The translations under genes and the position numbers were made by a program. The notes beneath the pieces are model-generated. The model was not told the DNA's origin. It saw nothing but the letters and a program-made list of their open reading frames with translations, and searched no databases. From Apodemus sylvaticus (taxonomy: Eukaryota > Chordata > Mammalia > Rodentia > Muridae), in the NCBI RefSeq assembly GCF_947179515.1, contig NC_067478.1, forward strand, positions 28,299,305 through 28,363,304: 64,000 bases of DNA, read 5' to 3'. Position 1 is the stretch's first letter. Each line of letters starts with the position of its first letter. Positions 13,934 through 25,513 of the stretch are shown in pieces.

Positions 13934-15055
13934 TCACTTTTTACTGCAGAATTCGGTGCTGTTCAGGAACTTCCTGATGACCAGCCCCAGGCAAACCACC
14001 AACAGCAGCATGTAGCCCACTGTGCCCGTGAAGGTGGGGGCGGCAGGAGGTGCCTGGAGGAACTGGCGCAGGCCCTCTTCCACGTAGTACACCTGGTCAT
14101 AGATGCTGAGGAAGGTGAAGATGTGGAAGAGCTGGTGGCTGTGGCCGATGATGTCGAAGAGACCCGGCTGGATCCGCTCGGGGATCTTGCTCACGTTGAA
14201 GAAGGCGGCCACCACCAGCCAGAAGTAGCGGCGGTAGAAGTGCACGAAGAGTGTGGGGTTCTCGCCTCGCAGGTCGAAGAGCAAGCTCTCTAGCATAATG
14301 GGGCAGGCCATGCTGAGCGGCATGACGAAGACGAAGGTGCGCAGGGCGAACGGGTAGGAGCACCAGTCGGTGCGGCTCTTGCAGCAGGCCACGGTGCAGG
14401 CCACGGCCAGCACGAAGGCCACGGGGAGCACGAGCGCGCGGTAGACGGCGATCAGACGGGTGCAGTCCACGTGCCAGCCCAGGCGCTGCTGCACGTACGG
14501 CGTCATGACCCTGGCGTCCAGCAGGCTCAGGCTAGGCAGCAGGTAGTAGTAGTAGGCCACGGTGCTGCCGAAGCCATAGTAGCTGATGGAAGCGTAGTCC
14601 AGGTAGAAGAAGGCGGCGCGCAGGCGCAGCGACAGGCAGCTGAACACGTGCGCCGTGCAGCTCATGGCGAAGGTCAGCAGCACCCCTGATGCATAGCACC
14701 ACAGCGGCAGCAGCCAGGGGTGGTGGAAGGGCACATCGCTGCCGCCCAGGAAGAAGAGGCGGCAGAACTTACTGAGGAACAGCAGCAGCGGGATGAAGTG
14801 CGTCCAGAAGTTGAGCGTCTCGTTGGTGGGCTTCAGCACCGAGGCCAGGCACTCCTGCGCGGTGCACGGCAGCCGCCGGTAGCCGGACAGGATGAAGCAC
14901 TCCACGAAGTCATCGGGCACCTCGTCCCAGCGCAGCAGCGGCTTGGCTGTGGCCGCCGGCGGGCTCCGGGGGGCGGAGGCGGGATGCGAGCGCCGGGAGG
15001 TCGGGGCGGGCGGTCCCTTCGCGCCCGCGCCCCGCTGCTGCAGGCGCCGCGGCAT
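13934..15055 (-). CDS. Paqr9: Progestin and adipoQ receptor family member 9 (mPR epsilon)
   Basis: An intact single-exon frame of 373 codons ends in TGA (13934-13936). PAQR9 is a seven-pass membrane protein of the PAQR/hemolysin III superfamily, also called membrane progesterone receptor epsilon. Published work links the family member to progestin binding, to BAG6-dependent quality control and to hepatic lipid handling; that is family knowledge, not read from this sequence. The N-terminal 45 residues are Pro/Ala/Arg-rich and cytosolic-like. PAQR signatures are complete: E79-T-L-N-F-W-T-H86; S132-C-T-A-H136 followed by D153 in F-Y-L-D-Y; and D301-I-I-G-H-S-H307-Q-L-F-H311. H136, H307 and H311 correspond to the three zinc-ligand histidines of adiponectin receptors. 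Hydrophobic segments lie near residues 86-104, 115-140, 147-173, 203-224, 238-258, 277-286 and 345-361. The ATG has A at -3. No frameshift or missing key residue. Confidence 0.97.
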   Translation of the reverse strand: MPRRLQQRGAGAKGPPAPTSRRSHPASAPRSPPAATAKPLLRWDEVPDDFVECFILSGYRRLPCTAQECLASVLKPTNETLNFWTHFIPLLLFLSKFCRLFFLGGSDVPFHHPWLLPLWCYASGVLLTFAMSCTAHVFSCLSLRLRAAFFYLDYASISYYGFGSTVAYYYYLLPSLSLLDARVMTPYVQQRLGWHVDCTRLIAVYRALVLPVAFVLAVACTVACCKSRTDWCSYPFALRTFVFVMPLSMACPIMLESLLFDLRGENPTLFVHFYRRYFWLVVAAFFNVSKIPERIQPGLFDIIGHSHQLFHIFTFLSIYDQVYYVEEGLRQFLQAPPAAPTFTGTVGYMLLLVVCLGLVIRKFLNSTEFCSKK

Positions 15056-15228
15056 GGTGCCCCGGGCTGAGCTAGGGCGCGCGCGAGGCCACGGCGGGCG
15101 CCGCTCGCCGTCGGAGCCTTTGTGCGCGCGCGCGGGATCGCGGCCGCAGGTTGGCTACGCGGCCTCGGCTTGGAAGCCGGCTGCTCCGGGGGGTGGTGGT
15201 GGGGGTGCTCGGCGCACCGGGCGGGAGG

Positions 15229-15260
15229 CTGCTGCTGCTACTGCTACTGCTGCTGCTGCG
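15229..15260. repeat. CTG/CTA trinucleotide run upstream of Paqr9
   Basis: About ten trinucleotides, mostly CTG with CTA interruptions. On the Paqr9 strand it reads CAG with TAG interruptions. It lies 175-205 bp upstream of the Paqr9 ATG, probably in the 5'UTR or core promoter. Confidence 0.85.
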
Positions 15261-15301
15261 CGCTCGGCTTGCCCGCGGCGTCCTCGCCACGCTCGCGTCT
15301 C

Positions 15302-15400
15302 TCAGCGCGCGGCCGGCCGCGCTGCGGTGGCGGCGATGGTGGTGGCGCGGCTGACTCTGACTGCGGCGGCGGCGGCGGCGGCGCGGCGGTGACTGGGCAT
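15302..15400 (-). other. Candidate 32-codon upstream ORF of Paqr9
   Basis: A minus-strand ATG (15398-15400) with A at -3 opens a 32-codon frame containing a run of seven alanines, encoded by the CGG/GCC repeat, and ends about 250 bp before the Paqr9 ATG. It is relevant only if transcription starts upstream of 15400, which is unknown. Such short GC-rich frames also arise by chance. Confidence 0.25.
15360..15391. repeat. CGG trinucleotide run in the CpG island
   Basis: Seven or more CGG units, then 'cgcggcggtg'. It sits about 310 bp upstream of the Paqr9 ATG in the CpG island. Confidence 0.85.
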
Positions 15401-15905
15401 CGTGCGCGCGGGGCGGGCGGCGAGAGGCGGGATGTGCGCGAGGCGCTGGCGGGGGAGGGCGGCGCCGCGTAGGGCGGGGGCCCCCGGGGTTAGGGTGTCT
15501 GCGCCGCGGCGGGGGATGGAGGTGTCCCCTGTCTTGCGTCTCCTACCATCCCCCCTCACCCCCCCTTCTCGAGAGGGCTGCGGCCGCTGGGGCCGCCGCG
15601 TTAATGATTGATGCGGGGCCGGAGGCTGGCCAGAGACACGGCCGCCGGCGTCCAGGGCGAGAGGGTGGACAAGGGTGGGCGAGGGGGTTCGAAGCGCGAC
15701 AGCCACGCCGGCGTTCTAGAGGACACTGGGGACCCGAGTTCGTGGGGGGCGGGGAGGGAGCCCGGGCTAGGCGGAGGGATGCTCTAACTGTAACCTGCCG
15801 AGGTGACAGGGAAGGCACTGCGGTACCGGCTTAGAGACCGTGTCCGGATCCGAGCTTGGCGGTTGTCAGACAGCTGGTGCGGCTTCTCTTGTCCTGCTCC
15901 CATCC

Positions 15906-15906
<1 letters not shown>

Positions 15907-15950
<44 letters not shown>
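15907..15950. repeat. (GT)n microsatellite at CpG island edge
   Basis: About 21 uninterrupted GT units, potentially Z-DNA forming, at the upstream edge of the Paqr9 CpG island. Confidence 0.97.
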
Positions 15951-17544
15951 CGTCGTGTGCGCGAGTGTTGCCCCCCTACTCAATCCACGCCAAGCCTTAG
16001 TTTATCTCCTTAGTCTAGCGGACCTATTCAGGTGCGTCACTATCCTCCTCCTCTCCCTCTTTGTGGTGTCTAAAGGGACCTAAAGGGACAATTCCCAAGC
16101 TGGTCTTCAGCTCAGCTCACCAACACCGAAGCCCCAGGTTACCCCTCCGCGGCTTTAACTAGGAATCTGATGAAGAGCTCTGGAGCGCTTGACAACGGAT
16201 TTTCAAAGAACAGTTTCAGACGATGGTATGGGGATTCAGAACGCCTCTAAGGAGCTGAGGAATTTATTAAAAAGGGATTCCCAAGCAGAGCTGTGTAGGA
16301 GCCTGGGGAGGATGCAGATGAGGGAAGACTTTTAGAACAAACCTGAAAAGGGAGTTGAGACCTTTCCTAGAGACTGTAGAATCTAGAATCGGTGGTTTGG
16401 ATAAACCTATGCATAATTAACCTTAGAAGTACCTGGCATGGCTAGTTTAGAGTTTCTTCAAGCAAGGGGCCTGAAGAAAAGGAGACTTGAAGAGTTCCAC
16501 GGTTTGTGATGAGCAGCGGTGTAAAAAATATCATAACCTAGACTTCCAAGATGGGGTTTCCCTGTGACATCTCAATGTTCAACATGTTCCATCTCCCAGT
16601 GATAGAATCTCCGGGTGCGGCTTCATCTGACTGGAGCCTTCCCCTTGGTATCTATAACAAGATCTACAGTTCTAAGGAGTTAGGTACTTGCTGTTTATAG
16701 CTTTAAAATATCTCAGATACTCTTTTCCCATTTTGCAGTAAGGAAAATGGAGGCACCATGGCCAAGGTGAGCACACCCAGGTGGTGAATGGGAACCCAGG
16801 CAGGCGGTTTTTAGACTTCATGGATAAAACTAGAACACCCAGTAACTTCCTTCACTCAGAAGATTTTCTTTTAAAATTTTATTTCATGTTAAAATTGAAA
16901 TTGCCACCTCCATCACTAAATCAAGCCCTGTAAGGAAGTTAAAGATTTTCTTTAATAATCTGAGCTGTAGATATATTATTTATAACTAGACTGTCATTTT
17001 GCATTGTAAATATTTAGGATTAATCAAGTCTTTTTGGAAGTTTCAATCTTTGAAATAGTTTCCACTCATTGATTTTGCAAACTCTTGCACAACTGGGCCG
17101 AAGGTGCTCGTTGGTGTTTTATCTTTCTGATCTATCACATATTTTTGGCTAGTGGGTTTGCAATGAATTTAGGTTTTGTTGAAGTTATTTAACTGGTCAT
17201 TTCTTTGTCTCTTTTTCCCTTTTAGTTTTTTCCCAGTTTAAAACTTGAACTCTAGCTTCCTTTAACACGTGGATTGGGACCCAAGGTAATCTGTAAAACC
17301 GATTAGGAGTCAAGTGTTTAATTCCGGTGGAGGAATGCTAAATCTGAACCCCAGGCAAATCAGAGAAACAAATTGTTCATGTTCCCTTTGTTCCCCCACA
17401 GACAACCTAAGGTGCTGTCTGGAAAGGGAGTTCGTCATACTATAATTCCCACATCTGCAACCCCTTGGTTGCAGAAGCATCTCATTTACATAATTGGGAG
17501 AAATTTTTACAGATTTTCTTTCTCATGCAGAACGAGATTTCTTT
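15951..17544. other. Unique repeat-free DNA upstream of Paqr9
   Basis: Around 1.6 kb without recognised repeats or credible coding frames. AT-rich blocks at 16860-17060 contain several TAAT-type cores. Candidate Paqr9 upstream regulatory DNA by position only. Confidence 0.4.
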
Positions 17545-17690
17545 GAGACAAGGTCTCAGTATGCAGCTCTCTCTCTGGCTTTGAACTTGCTATGTAGATC
17601 AGACTGGCCTTGAAATCCTAGAGTCTGCCTTGCCCCTGTCTCTGAATGCTGGCATTAAAGAAGAGTGCCACTGCTTGCAGCCAGAGTCTT
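17545..17690 (-). mobile_element. B1 SINE, antisense, diverged
   Basis: 'gagacaaggtctcagtatg' then 'gcattaaagaagagtgcca' are the 3' and 5' landmarks of antisense B1. Confidence 0.7.
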
Positions 17691-17924
17691 ACAGACTGAC
17701 TGGGAGAGGGGACCACTGAAGGAGGAAGGAGGAGAGGACATGCCAGGGAAGGAGATGGGTGAGCACAAGCCAAACACAGTGATACACATTTATGAAACTG
17801 TCACAATGGAACATTATTTAGTTTAAAAAAAAAACCCTTCAAAACAATGGGATTGACTGTAAATGACTGTTCAAATTTCTAGGTAGGTAAATAGTATATA
17901 TCTTTCTGATTAAGACATAGAATT

Positions 17925-18066
17925 GGCAAGGCTTGGTGATGCAAGCCTTTAATACCAGCATGTGAGAGGCAGGGGCAGGTGGATCTCTGTGAGTTCCAGG
18001 CCAGCCCAGTGTACAGAGCAAAAGTCAGAACTGTTACACAGAGAAACCCTGTCTTGGGAAAAAAAA
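17925..18066 (+). mobile_element. B1 SINE, sense
   Basis: 'gcctttaataccagcatgtg', 'tgagttccaggccagccc' and 'agagaaaccctgtcttgg' followed by an A-tail mark a sense B1. Confidence 0.8.
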
Positions 18067-19034
18067 GAACAGAGGAGGGTGTTCTAATAAAATATAGTGT
18101 TCTTTTACAACATCAGTATTTTATAAAGTAAAAAAAAAATGTTTGATGATGTTCTTTTATTTCAGAAAATACTCTTGTTTTTTTTTTCTCTCATATTTCT
18201 AACCCCACATAAAGCAAGAACCCAGCTGATGTAATGGACAGGGTGACCACATGATACACAAATATGAAAATGTATACAAATCCCAAGAAGCACCTTCAAA
18301 ACTATCAAAACAAGAAGAAACAGGTTGCAATGTAAAAGGAAGATAGTATTCAGGAAAGTTCTCTAGTCTAGGTCCAGACAGCTAGCTGCCCTTGCTATAT
18401 CCTGATGGAGCTGGATAGAAAGGAATACATGAAATAGCAAAATGTATGTTGTGATTATCAAACAGAGCAGCGGTGCCAGGTTTTCCTTAACTACTAACAA
18501 TCAACAGAGATCCTCTAATTCTTAATCTTGAAATATGAACCCATTTTCCCAAGTCCTGCAGGAGCTGGGTTTTGCGTTTGGCCTCTGGCAATCTGCTTTT
18601 CTTCAGAGGTAAGCTCTGAGCACTGGCCTTGGCCGTGCAGATAGAAGCAGTAGGCCAGCGGCTGTTCCAGGGGGTGTGCTGTCTATGAGGCATCTCGAGG
18701 GAATCATGCTCTTTGCAGTGTTCTTGGTGGCCAAAAACCACCAAGAATGGCACTGACCAGGCAATGCTGGCATTCAGAGGTAGAAACCAGTAAGGTCTCA
18801 AGACAGGGAAAGGGCTTTAGCGGGTACAAATACAGAAACTGTACATTGGGCTATTCTGGGTCTTGGGAATGGAACTATAACAGCTGTAGCAAACCAGATG
18901 GATTCTCCCGATATGATTTTCTTTGGTCATGTGTCTTTCTATTGGGAATATATGACGCAAACAAAAAACTTCTTCAGCAAATTCAGCCCACAGGAAAACA
19001 AGCCCTCTTATGATATACCTGATTCCAGGGAGAT
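18067..19034. other. Intergenic, no gene recognised
   Basis: No repeats or gene features recognised beyond an A-run at 18131-18140 and a T-run at 18177-18188. Open frames on both strands between 18487 and 19013 overlap each other and show no domain. Confidence 0.4.
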
Positions 19035-19260
19035 TTTTCCTCCGTTCTGGAGGTTAAATCCAATGCCTTGCATACGCTAGGCACATGCTGGGCCGTGGAA
19101 CCACATCTCCAGCCCCTTCTTAACTTTATTTTGAGACAGTCTTAATTGTTCGGGCTGTCTTTGGGCTCCCTCGGTCAGCTCAGGCGCACCTTGAACTGTT
19201 AATTCTACCGCTTCAGCCCCCAGAATAGCTGGAATTCCAGGCCTATATCACCAGGTCTGG
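19035..19260 (-). mobile_element. Old SINE fragments (ID/B4-like then B1-like), antisense
   Basis: 'ggaaccacatctccagcccc' (19096-19115) is a tRNA-SINE head in reverse, followed by 'tattttgagacagtcttaa' and 'agctggaattccaggccta' resembling antisense B1. Strongly diverged. Confidence 0.5.
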
Positions 19261-21444
19261 GAGAAAGGATTTTGTTTTAGTTTCATTGTAATCTCAAACC
19301 AACCAACAAAGCAAAATGTCATGGTAGTGCACCTACCCCTTAACTGTCCCCAAGAGTCTGCATGAGAATCCTCTCGGAGATTCAGGCTCAGCAGAGAGCT
19401 TCTGTTCTCCTAAAAATACAAAGAGCTTTGCTGTGTTTTCAGCCACTGTCCTCCAGGCCAGAGAGTCACAATAGCGTAAGAGGGTCTGAGCTCCCCCTAA
19501 TGTCATGGAGAGTACCTGTGACATCCTCTGGGGAAAGTGCTAGCTGGATGGTGGGAAGAAAGGCTAGCTGGATTAGACTCTGGAGAGGGTGTTAGCAGGT
19601 TGGGTTCTTATCTGGAGCCATTGCTTCTAAGTTGGCAACCATTATCTTTTGGAAAGAAGCTAAGGAGGACTTAACTGAGAATATGTTCACCCTTCAGGGT
19701 CAATGCCACATTCTCCAGCCTCAAGTTCCTGCCCCCTCCTCACTACGGGTGGTCTCCAGGGCAGATGCACGTAACTAAGATGACGAGTACCCTAACTTCT
19801 GTGCAAATGCATCTCCATTTTCTGTGACTGTGAGGATGTCCTTTAGTTGGAGGTTCAAGGCCATCAACATGTAAATACAGTTGGTGTGAGGGAGGGGCAG
19901 CAGCATGACTGGTAAGGAGAGAGATCAAAACTGGTTTTTGATCTCTGTTTCACAATCCAGTGCCCCTGTCTGTTCCTGCCTGCTTCCATCCCCACGTTTC
20001 CAGGATAGGGGTCACAATCTGGGGTGTTTCTTTCAATTCCACCCTTTGTGTATCCTGTCCAGAGCCTGTGTTATCCATCTACAAAGGCCTCATATTTATG
20101 TGTTGCCCTCTGGGGAAGAGCTCGCCATGACTACTATTTTTTGCTTTTGGTATGGCCTGTTGGGTGGTTGCCATTTACTTGAGAAACCAGCAAGTGTGGA
20201 GCGTAGATTACCAAGTTCCTCATTATTTATCTGCAGGTTTTCTTAAAACACACGGCTTCATGCTTGGTAAGCATCGCTGACACGTCCCACACAACGGGGT
20301 AGGTTGCATATTATGTAAGCATGAGTTTAAGGTTAGGACTTAGATCTCAGAGCAGGGTTACCGTGTAACGCTTCCAACTGTGCAGGCTGACTTCCCGTCG
20401 TGGCAGTGGTTCTGTTTTCTGATCTTACATTACATTCATCTACTGTGATGGAAACTTTACCTATACCTCTGACCCTCAGAATGCCCTCTGCAAGGGGATG
20501 AATACATCATCCTGAGTCTGAGACAGAACATGAGACAGGCTGAGAGAAGTTAAGCAGCCAGGTGGCAGAGCCGGGTTGAATCCTTGTTCATCCCCAGCCC
20601 CTCCCTTATGCCTCTACAAAGCAACGCCTCCTGAAAAGTCGCAGCACAGTTAGCCTCGAGCATTTCCAGTAAAGTGGCTTAACCTCCTCTATCTGAATTC
20701 TTTTCATCATTATTGGAAAGCCTTGTTAATAATTAAATGAGCACAGCCGATGCTAAAAGCACACTGATGTGTCTGGGCCTGAGGTTAGCTGTAAGTAGTA
20801 TTGAATATGGGTACCCATTGGATCTGGCTAGAGAGTCCCCAAAAGAATGATGTCAAATAAGACGTGTGATCTGAGGGCTGAATACTGATGGGACACATCT
20901 AATGTAAAGAGCATTCTCCAATGAATGAATGTTGAGCCCGGGGGTTGGCTGGACCCTGTAGAGTTGGGAGAGGCAAGCGGGAGACTCGATCCCTTAGGTG
21001 ATTATGGCTGCTGACGGCCATAGGAAGGGCAGGATCCGGCTGAAATACCACTGTGTGCTGAACATCAAAGGGCGGGCGCCTCGGGTGTTGGCGCTTAGAG
21101 ACTCACATTCATTCTTGGTTCCACTGGGTTTGAAAATGCGGGAGTATTCATTGTTATGGTCTCAGCATCTGTCGAAAATGTCTATGGGCAAAATGACCTA
21201 AGCGCCGTTCACTAAACCGAGGGAAGCCTGTCACACGCTTAACTCTTCATTTCTTAGTGTGCACCAGTGATCTCACATCTGTCTTGTGCCCCGTGTGCAA
21301 ACCACAAGCCTTTGATTGGGGTCACCCTGGAGCCTCTTCTGCACACTTAAGCCAGGTTTACCAAGGGAACAATCATCTTTTTTTCTTTCTAGGAACCTAC
21401 TTTTTCCCATTATCACTCACTGGTCTCTGTCCTTATAGCCATAA

Positions 21445-21448
<4 letters not shown>
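19261..21448. other. Intergenic, mostly unique
   Basis: About 2.2 kb with no clear SINE or LTR and no convincing coding frame. I see nothing specific in it. Confidence 0.4.
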
Positions 21449-21494
<46 letters not shown>

Positions 21495-21541
21495 CTATGG
21501 TCAAATGAATGCTAGTGTGTGTGTGTGTGTGTTGTGTGTGT
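21449..21541. repeat. (TC)n and (GT)n microsatellites
   Basis: (TC)n of about 21 units at 21449-21491, then 'aagtctatggtc...' and a (GT)n run with one interruption at 21514-21541. Confidence 0.95.
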
Positions 21542-21574
21542 TGTTGTTTTGTTGCTGTTTGGTACATTTGTCTT

Positions 21575-21815
21575 CCCTCCTGCCTCTGCTTCCCAACTGC
21601 TGGGCTTACAAGTGGGTACCACTGTCAACAACAGGAATATTTTCTTTTGTTAGTCTTATTTTTTTCTTTTGCACAGGGTTTTATGTAGCCCAGGCTGACT
21701 TCTAACTCACTAAGTAGCTGAGGATAACCTTGCACTCTTGCTCCTCCCGCCTCTACCTCCCAAGTGCTGAGACCGCAGATGAGGTTCATCACATCCTGGG
21801 CATGTCACCACGCCC
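21575..21815 (-). mobile_element. B1 fragments, antisense, two tandem pieces
   Basis: A short piece with 'ctctgcttcccaactgctgg' (21575-21640) precedes a longer one running from 'gcacagggttttatgtagc' to 'gcatgtcaccacgccc' (21670-21815). Both read as antisense B1. Confidence 0.6.
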
Positions 21816-22256
21816 AACTATCTTGTTGCATTCTTGATCCCTGCCTCGTCCTTCAGCCTTCTCCCCACCCCCTCCCTCCTTCCTTCTCTTTCTCCTTCCA
21901 CCAAGTCTCGAGTCTGGCTGCCTCAATCTTATGCACACTTACTCCCTGGCTAAAGGCACTCTGAATGCTGGGCTGTTATTTGCTGAGCCCATAGGGAGCC
22001 TCTGGGGACAGCTCACAGGCACTAGTAATCTTCATTATGTTCCAAGTCAGTGGCGGATGTGAGGGTGTGGGGAAAGAGAGGGAGGGAGAGAGAGAGAGAG
22101 CAGGTAGTGCATGCAGAGTCCACTTTGCAGCAGCAGGGAAACGACTCCACCATGTTTCAACACAACCATCTTAAAAACGATTTACCTAGGTCAGCTGTTT
22201 TAAATACCCTAAATGCCATTAAACTTTGGTTGCTTATCTAAATGTTGTGCTAAAGG

Positions 22257-22441
22257 GACTGGAGAAAAGATGGCTCGGCGGGTATAGATGCTTGCTGATC
22301 TGCCTAGGGGTGTGAGTTCAGCCCCTGAAGCCCACGTGATAGGAGAGGACAGACTCCTGCAGGTGTCCTCTGACCTCCACATGTTTGCTGTGGCGCACAG
22401 TCACCAAGTCCAAAATAAATCTGTATATTTAAAAAAAAAAA
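22257..22441 (+). mobile_element. B2/B3A SINE, sense
   Basis: Head 'actggagaaaagatggctc', middle 'gtgtcctctgacctccacat' and an 11-A tail at 22431-22441 give a full-length but diverged element. Confidence 0.8.
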
Positions 22442-23030
22442 GCCTGCGGCCGTCTCTGACCGTGACCTCGTGGGGGTTAAGGCTGGGGCAAGGGTTAAAC
22501 CAGGTAAAGCTCCGAGTCCTGAACTGTCGGCACCGGCTCATCCCAGAGAGAACTACTGGCAGTCCTAGAGAACAGGCCTCTTTCTCCTGGCGTCTGCCCA
22601 CCTATGCTGCACAGGCACCGCCGGGCTCCCTCACTCGTGATTAACAAGTGAATCTGGAGCTGGCGAGCGGGCCTTCCTTCCTTCCTTCCCCGTTTGACAT
22701 AGCATGAAGGGCCATCTGTGCATTTTTCAGACTTCCTGATTCTGCTAACCTTGTTTCTGAAGGCTGCTTGGGAGCGGGAACCGAAAGGCTCTGTGGGCTC
22801 CCATTCTGTCCGATCTACCCTGCCTGAGAGAGCAGTGCTAACTTCGAGCATTTCCTGCAAGAGGCTCAGTAGTGGACTCGCTTTACAGCCACTTAGGGGA
22901 GACAGACAGAAGCCTGCAAGGCTCCGTGTGATCAGAGCACTATGTTCTCAAATTACTTTTCATTCTCCACTACCCAATAGTCTGATGTGAGGATGTCAAA
23001 ACTACATATTTATTAAGGCTCTTTTTAAAA
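22442..23030. other. Intergenic, nothing recognised
   Basis: Unique-looking sequence; overlapping short frames on both strands without recognisable domains. Confidence 0.4.
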
Positions 23031-23039
23031 AGATTTTAA

Positions 23040-23245
23040 AAAAATATTTATGACCATGCTTGCACATATTTCTATGTGCATGTATTGCATGTATTGCATG
23101 TGTGTCTGGTACCTGAGCAGGTCAGAGAGGCTGTTGGGTTCCCTGAAACTAGAGTTATGGATGGTTGGAGCTGCCATGTAGGTGATGGGAATTAATCCCA
23201 CGTCGTCTGCAAGAACAAGTGCTCGACTATTGGCCTGTCTCTCCA
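23040..23245 (-). mobile_element. B3/B2-type SINE, antisense
   Basis: 'gtctggtacctgagcaggtc', 'aactagagttatggatggtt' and 'gctgccatgtaggtgatggg' match the antisense B3A order. The head end is eroded. Confidence 0.65.
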
Positions 23246-24250
23246 TTGTACAGTATTGGAAGCAAATCAGAAATAAAGCAGAAATCAAGTCTCATAGAAA
23301 GAAAAGAATTCTCATGAAAAAGTGATAAATATCTGATTTATTTATTTTTTTGTAATTAAAAGTATTAAATATACCGATGTTTTACTCTATTTTTATGCAT
23401 GCTTTGTTGACTTTGCTGTGGAGAATGTCTTGCTGTGGGGAGAACTAGTGTTAAAAGACAGATAACAGGGAAGGGCTAAGTCAGGGAGGCAAACATTTCT
23501 CTGTGTGAATGGGATGTGGATGACGGCCAGCCACAAGTTTTCAGACCAAGTGTTACTGCCATTAAAGCTGATATAGTTTTAAATGCTGGTGCCACCTTGC
23601 TTGGCCATGGTGTCCTGCTAATGACACCATGGAGAGGGAACCCAGGGGGGGAGCGGCCTTGGAATTCTGTCCTGTGTAGTTGGCAGTGCTTGGTTTGAGA
23701 GAGATTTTGAAAGACTGAGCAGGCAATTTCCAGGCCTCCTCCTCTTCCTCCTCCTCCCCCTCCTCTTCTTCCTCCTCCTGACTGTATCAGCCTTCCTATG
23801 GTTCCTCTAGGTCACCAGTCATGAGTCTAGGAAAGGCTGCCCGTGGCTGTGCCCAGGCTGTCAGTCTCCTGACCAGTTTTGAGAGGACAGGGCTTATCTT
23901 CAGTCAGCCATGCTGGGCCACCAGGCCCCGAGCCTGGCATGTGCTGTCCTCCCTGGGGAGGGCGGGCCTTTTCCTTAGTTCACTGGTAGGCTGTGAGCTG
24001 CCCAGGGCCCTTGCACTTGGCTTACTCTCTACCTCATTCTGTCTCACACACTTTCCTTCCAGTCTCTCTCCCACTCGCTTCGCTGCCTAGTATCACCCAC
24101 GCTTTCTCGATGGGATGTGACGCGTGTTTTGTTTATTTTGTGTCTTCCCTGATGAACTATCAAGGCAGGGGCTTTCCTCCCTGGTCTTTCTCCAGTGCCT
24201 GGTGCATGGTAGGCAAATGATGAAATCCACGGGGTGATTAAAGCTCTCCT
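23246..24250. other. Intergenic with CT-rich tract
   Basis: Contains a CTC/CTT-rich pyrimidine tract at 23737-23780. No gene recognised. Confidence 0.4.
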
Positions 24251-24251
24251 G

Positions 24252-24331
24252 TGGGCGAGCGAGGTGGCTCAGAGGACAAGGTGTGTGTCATTGAGCTTAA
24301 CGACCTGAGTTTGATTACCAGTGCTCAAGTG

Positions 24332-24383
<52 letters not shown>

Positions 24384-24410
24384 TAAGTAAATAAATAAAC
24401 CAATTTCTTA
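24252..24410 (+). mobile_element. B2-type SINE with expanded (CA)n tail
   Basis: 'gagcgaggtggctcagagg' is a B2-like head, followed by 'gacctgagtttgattaccag'. The tail is replaced by about 22 CA units (24335-24380), then 'aataagtaaataaataaac'. Confidence 0.65.
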
Positions 24411-25513
24411 AGGCTCCTCTACACGTTTCCTACACCCAGAGCCTGGGCTCCGCTCAGAGTATTTGTATCGACAGCGATCTGGCATGGTCTCCACAACCCA
24501 GACCTGCTTAGCCAAAAATAGAAAACTCAAAAGCTGTTGGCTGTGAACCTGAGGGACGGGCAGTGGTTTCTATTCTTCACCATTAATCAAAAGGGGACCT
24601 TAAAAGAAAAAAGGGATTCATGTCACCACGTCTTCTAACTATTCTAGAAGAATTAGGCATGCTGATGTGTGGCACACTGGTGATTTATGACACAGAACCT
24701 AGGTCATCTTGGTAGAAGGAGTCGCAGGGCTTTCATTTGAATTTTAAAGGTCAATCCGAACAAAGTAGTTTGTAGTAAAGGGAATTCTTGAAATCCTGTC
24801 TATTAATAGCATCGTTTTGCACCCCTGCCGCTCAGAAGAGCCTCACTGTCTTCTCACCTTTCCAGAAAATATAGTAAATGTCAGTGCAGATACAGTGTAG
24901 TAAGAAAAAAAAAAACCTTCAGTCTTTGCTTTTGGACTGAGCTTTTAGCACTAACAGAACCTCCTGAAGGAAGCTGGTTTAAACCCTGCGAGTTTCACAC
25001 GTGGGGGATGAGCCTCTAAGGCTACTGTACACTAACGTTAGGTCCTGGTAAAGCTCAACCAAGTATGCAGACACAGGGAGAGCCTTCGGCTTATGCGGAA
25101 GCCAGGCCTGTTCCTCACACTGGCAGCTGGGGTGGCCTGCTACAGGGACGCACACATGACCCAGGTCGTGCTACCCATGACCCAGCAGCGAAGCCCTATT
25201 GGGAAAAGCATAAGGGGAGCAGCGGGGGTGGGGTGGGGGGCTCAGTTGCAAGCAGGTTTATTGAGTGTGTTCTCTGATGCTGACATAGTACTTCTCTTCA
25301 GGGGCCAGGTGACTTGGCAGCCTCCCGGGGACCACCGGTGCTAAAGGTGAGTCCAGGGCTGGAGTCCAGAGCTCAGGAGGAAGATCTCTGAGAAATGTGG
25401 GTCTGTGAGAGGTGGAGAAAAACCTAAGCTCGGTACTGATGACAGACAAGTAGGACCCAAACAGTAAGACGGCGTTCTGCTTCACTGACGGAGTTTCTTT
25501 CCCCTGATGTATC
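24411..25513. other. Intergenic, nothing recognised
   Basis: A 13-A run at 24905-24915 and a GGGGTGGGGTGGGG-like patch near 25218-25232. No gene recognised. Confidence 0.4.

Larger units (their letters stand above)
13990..15850 (-). promoter_or_regulatory. CpG island covering Paqr9 CDS and promoter
   Basis: Very high G+C and CpG density from inside the coding region to about 800 bp upstream of the start codon, with GC boxes such as 'ggggcgggcggcgag' near 15411. There is no obvious TATA box. The transcription start is not resolvable by eye. The island extends through 15.06-15.85 kb and could also drive a divergent transcript, for which I see no direct evidence. Confidence 0.85.

Noticed and set aside
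14471..15070. Long plus-strand frames across Paqr9
   Set aside because: Shadow frames of the GC-rich Paqr9 coding strand.
15072..15290. 72-codon minus-strand frame with a poly-Ser run ending 16 bp before the Paqr9 ATG
   Set aside because: It has no ATG; the upstream end is a GTG codon. The serine run is a by-product of the CTG-rich repeat. A near-cognate start is possible but unsupported.
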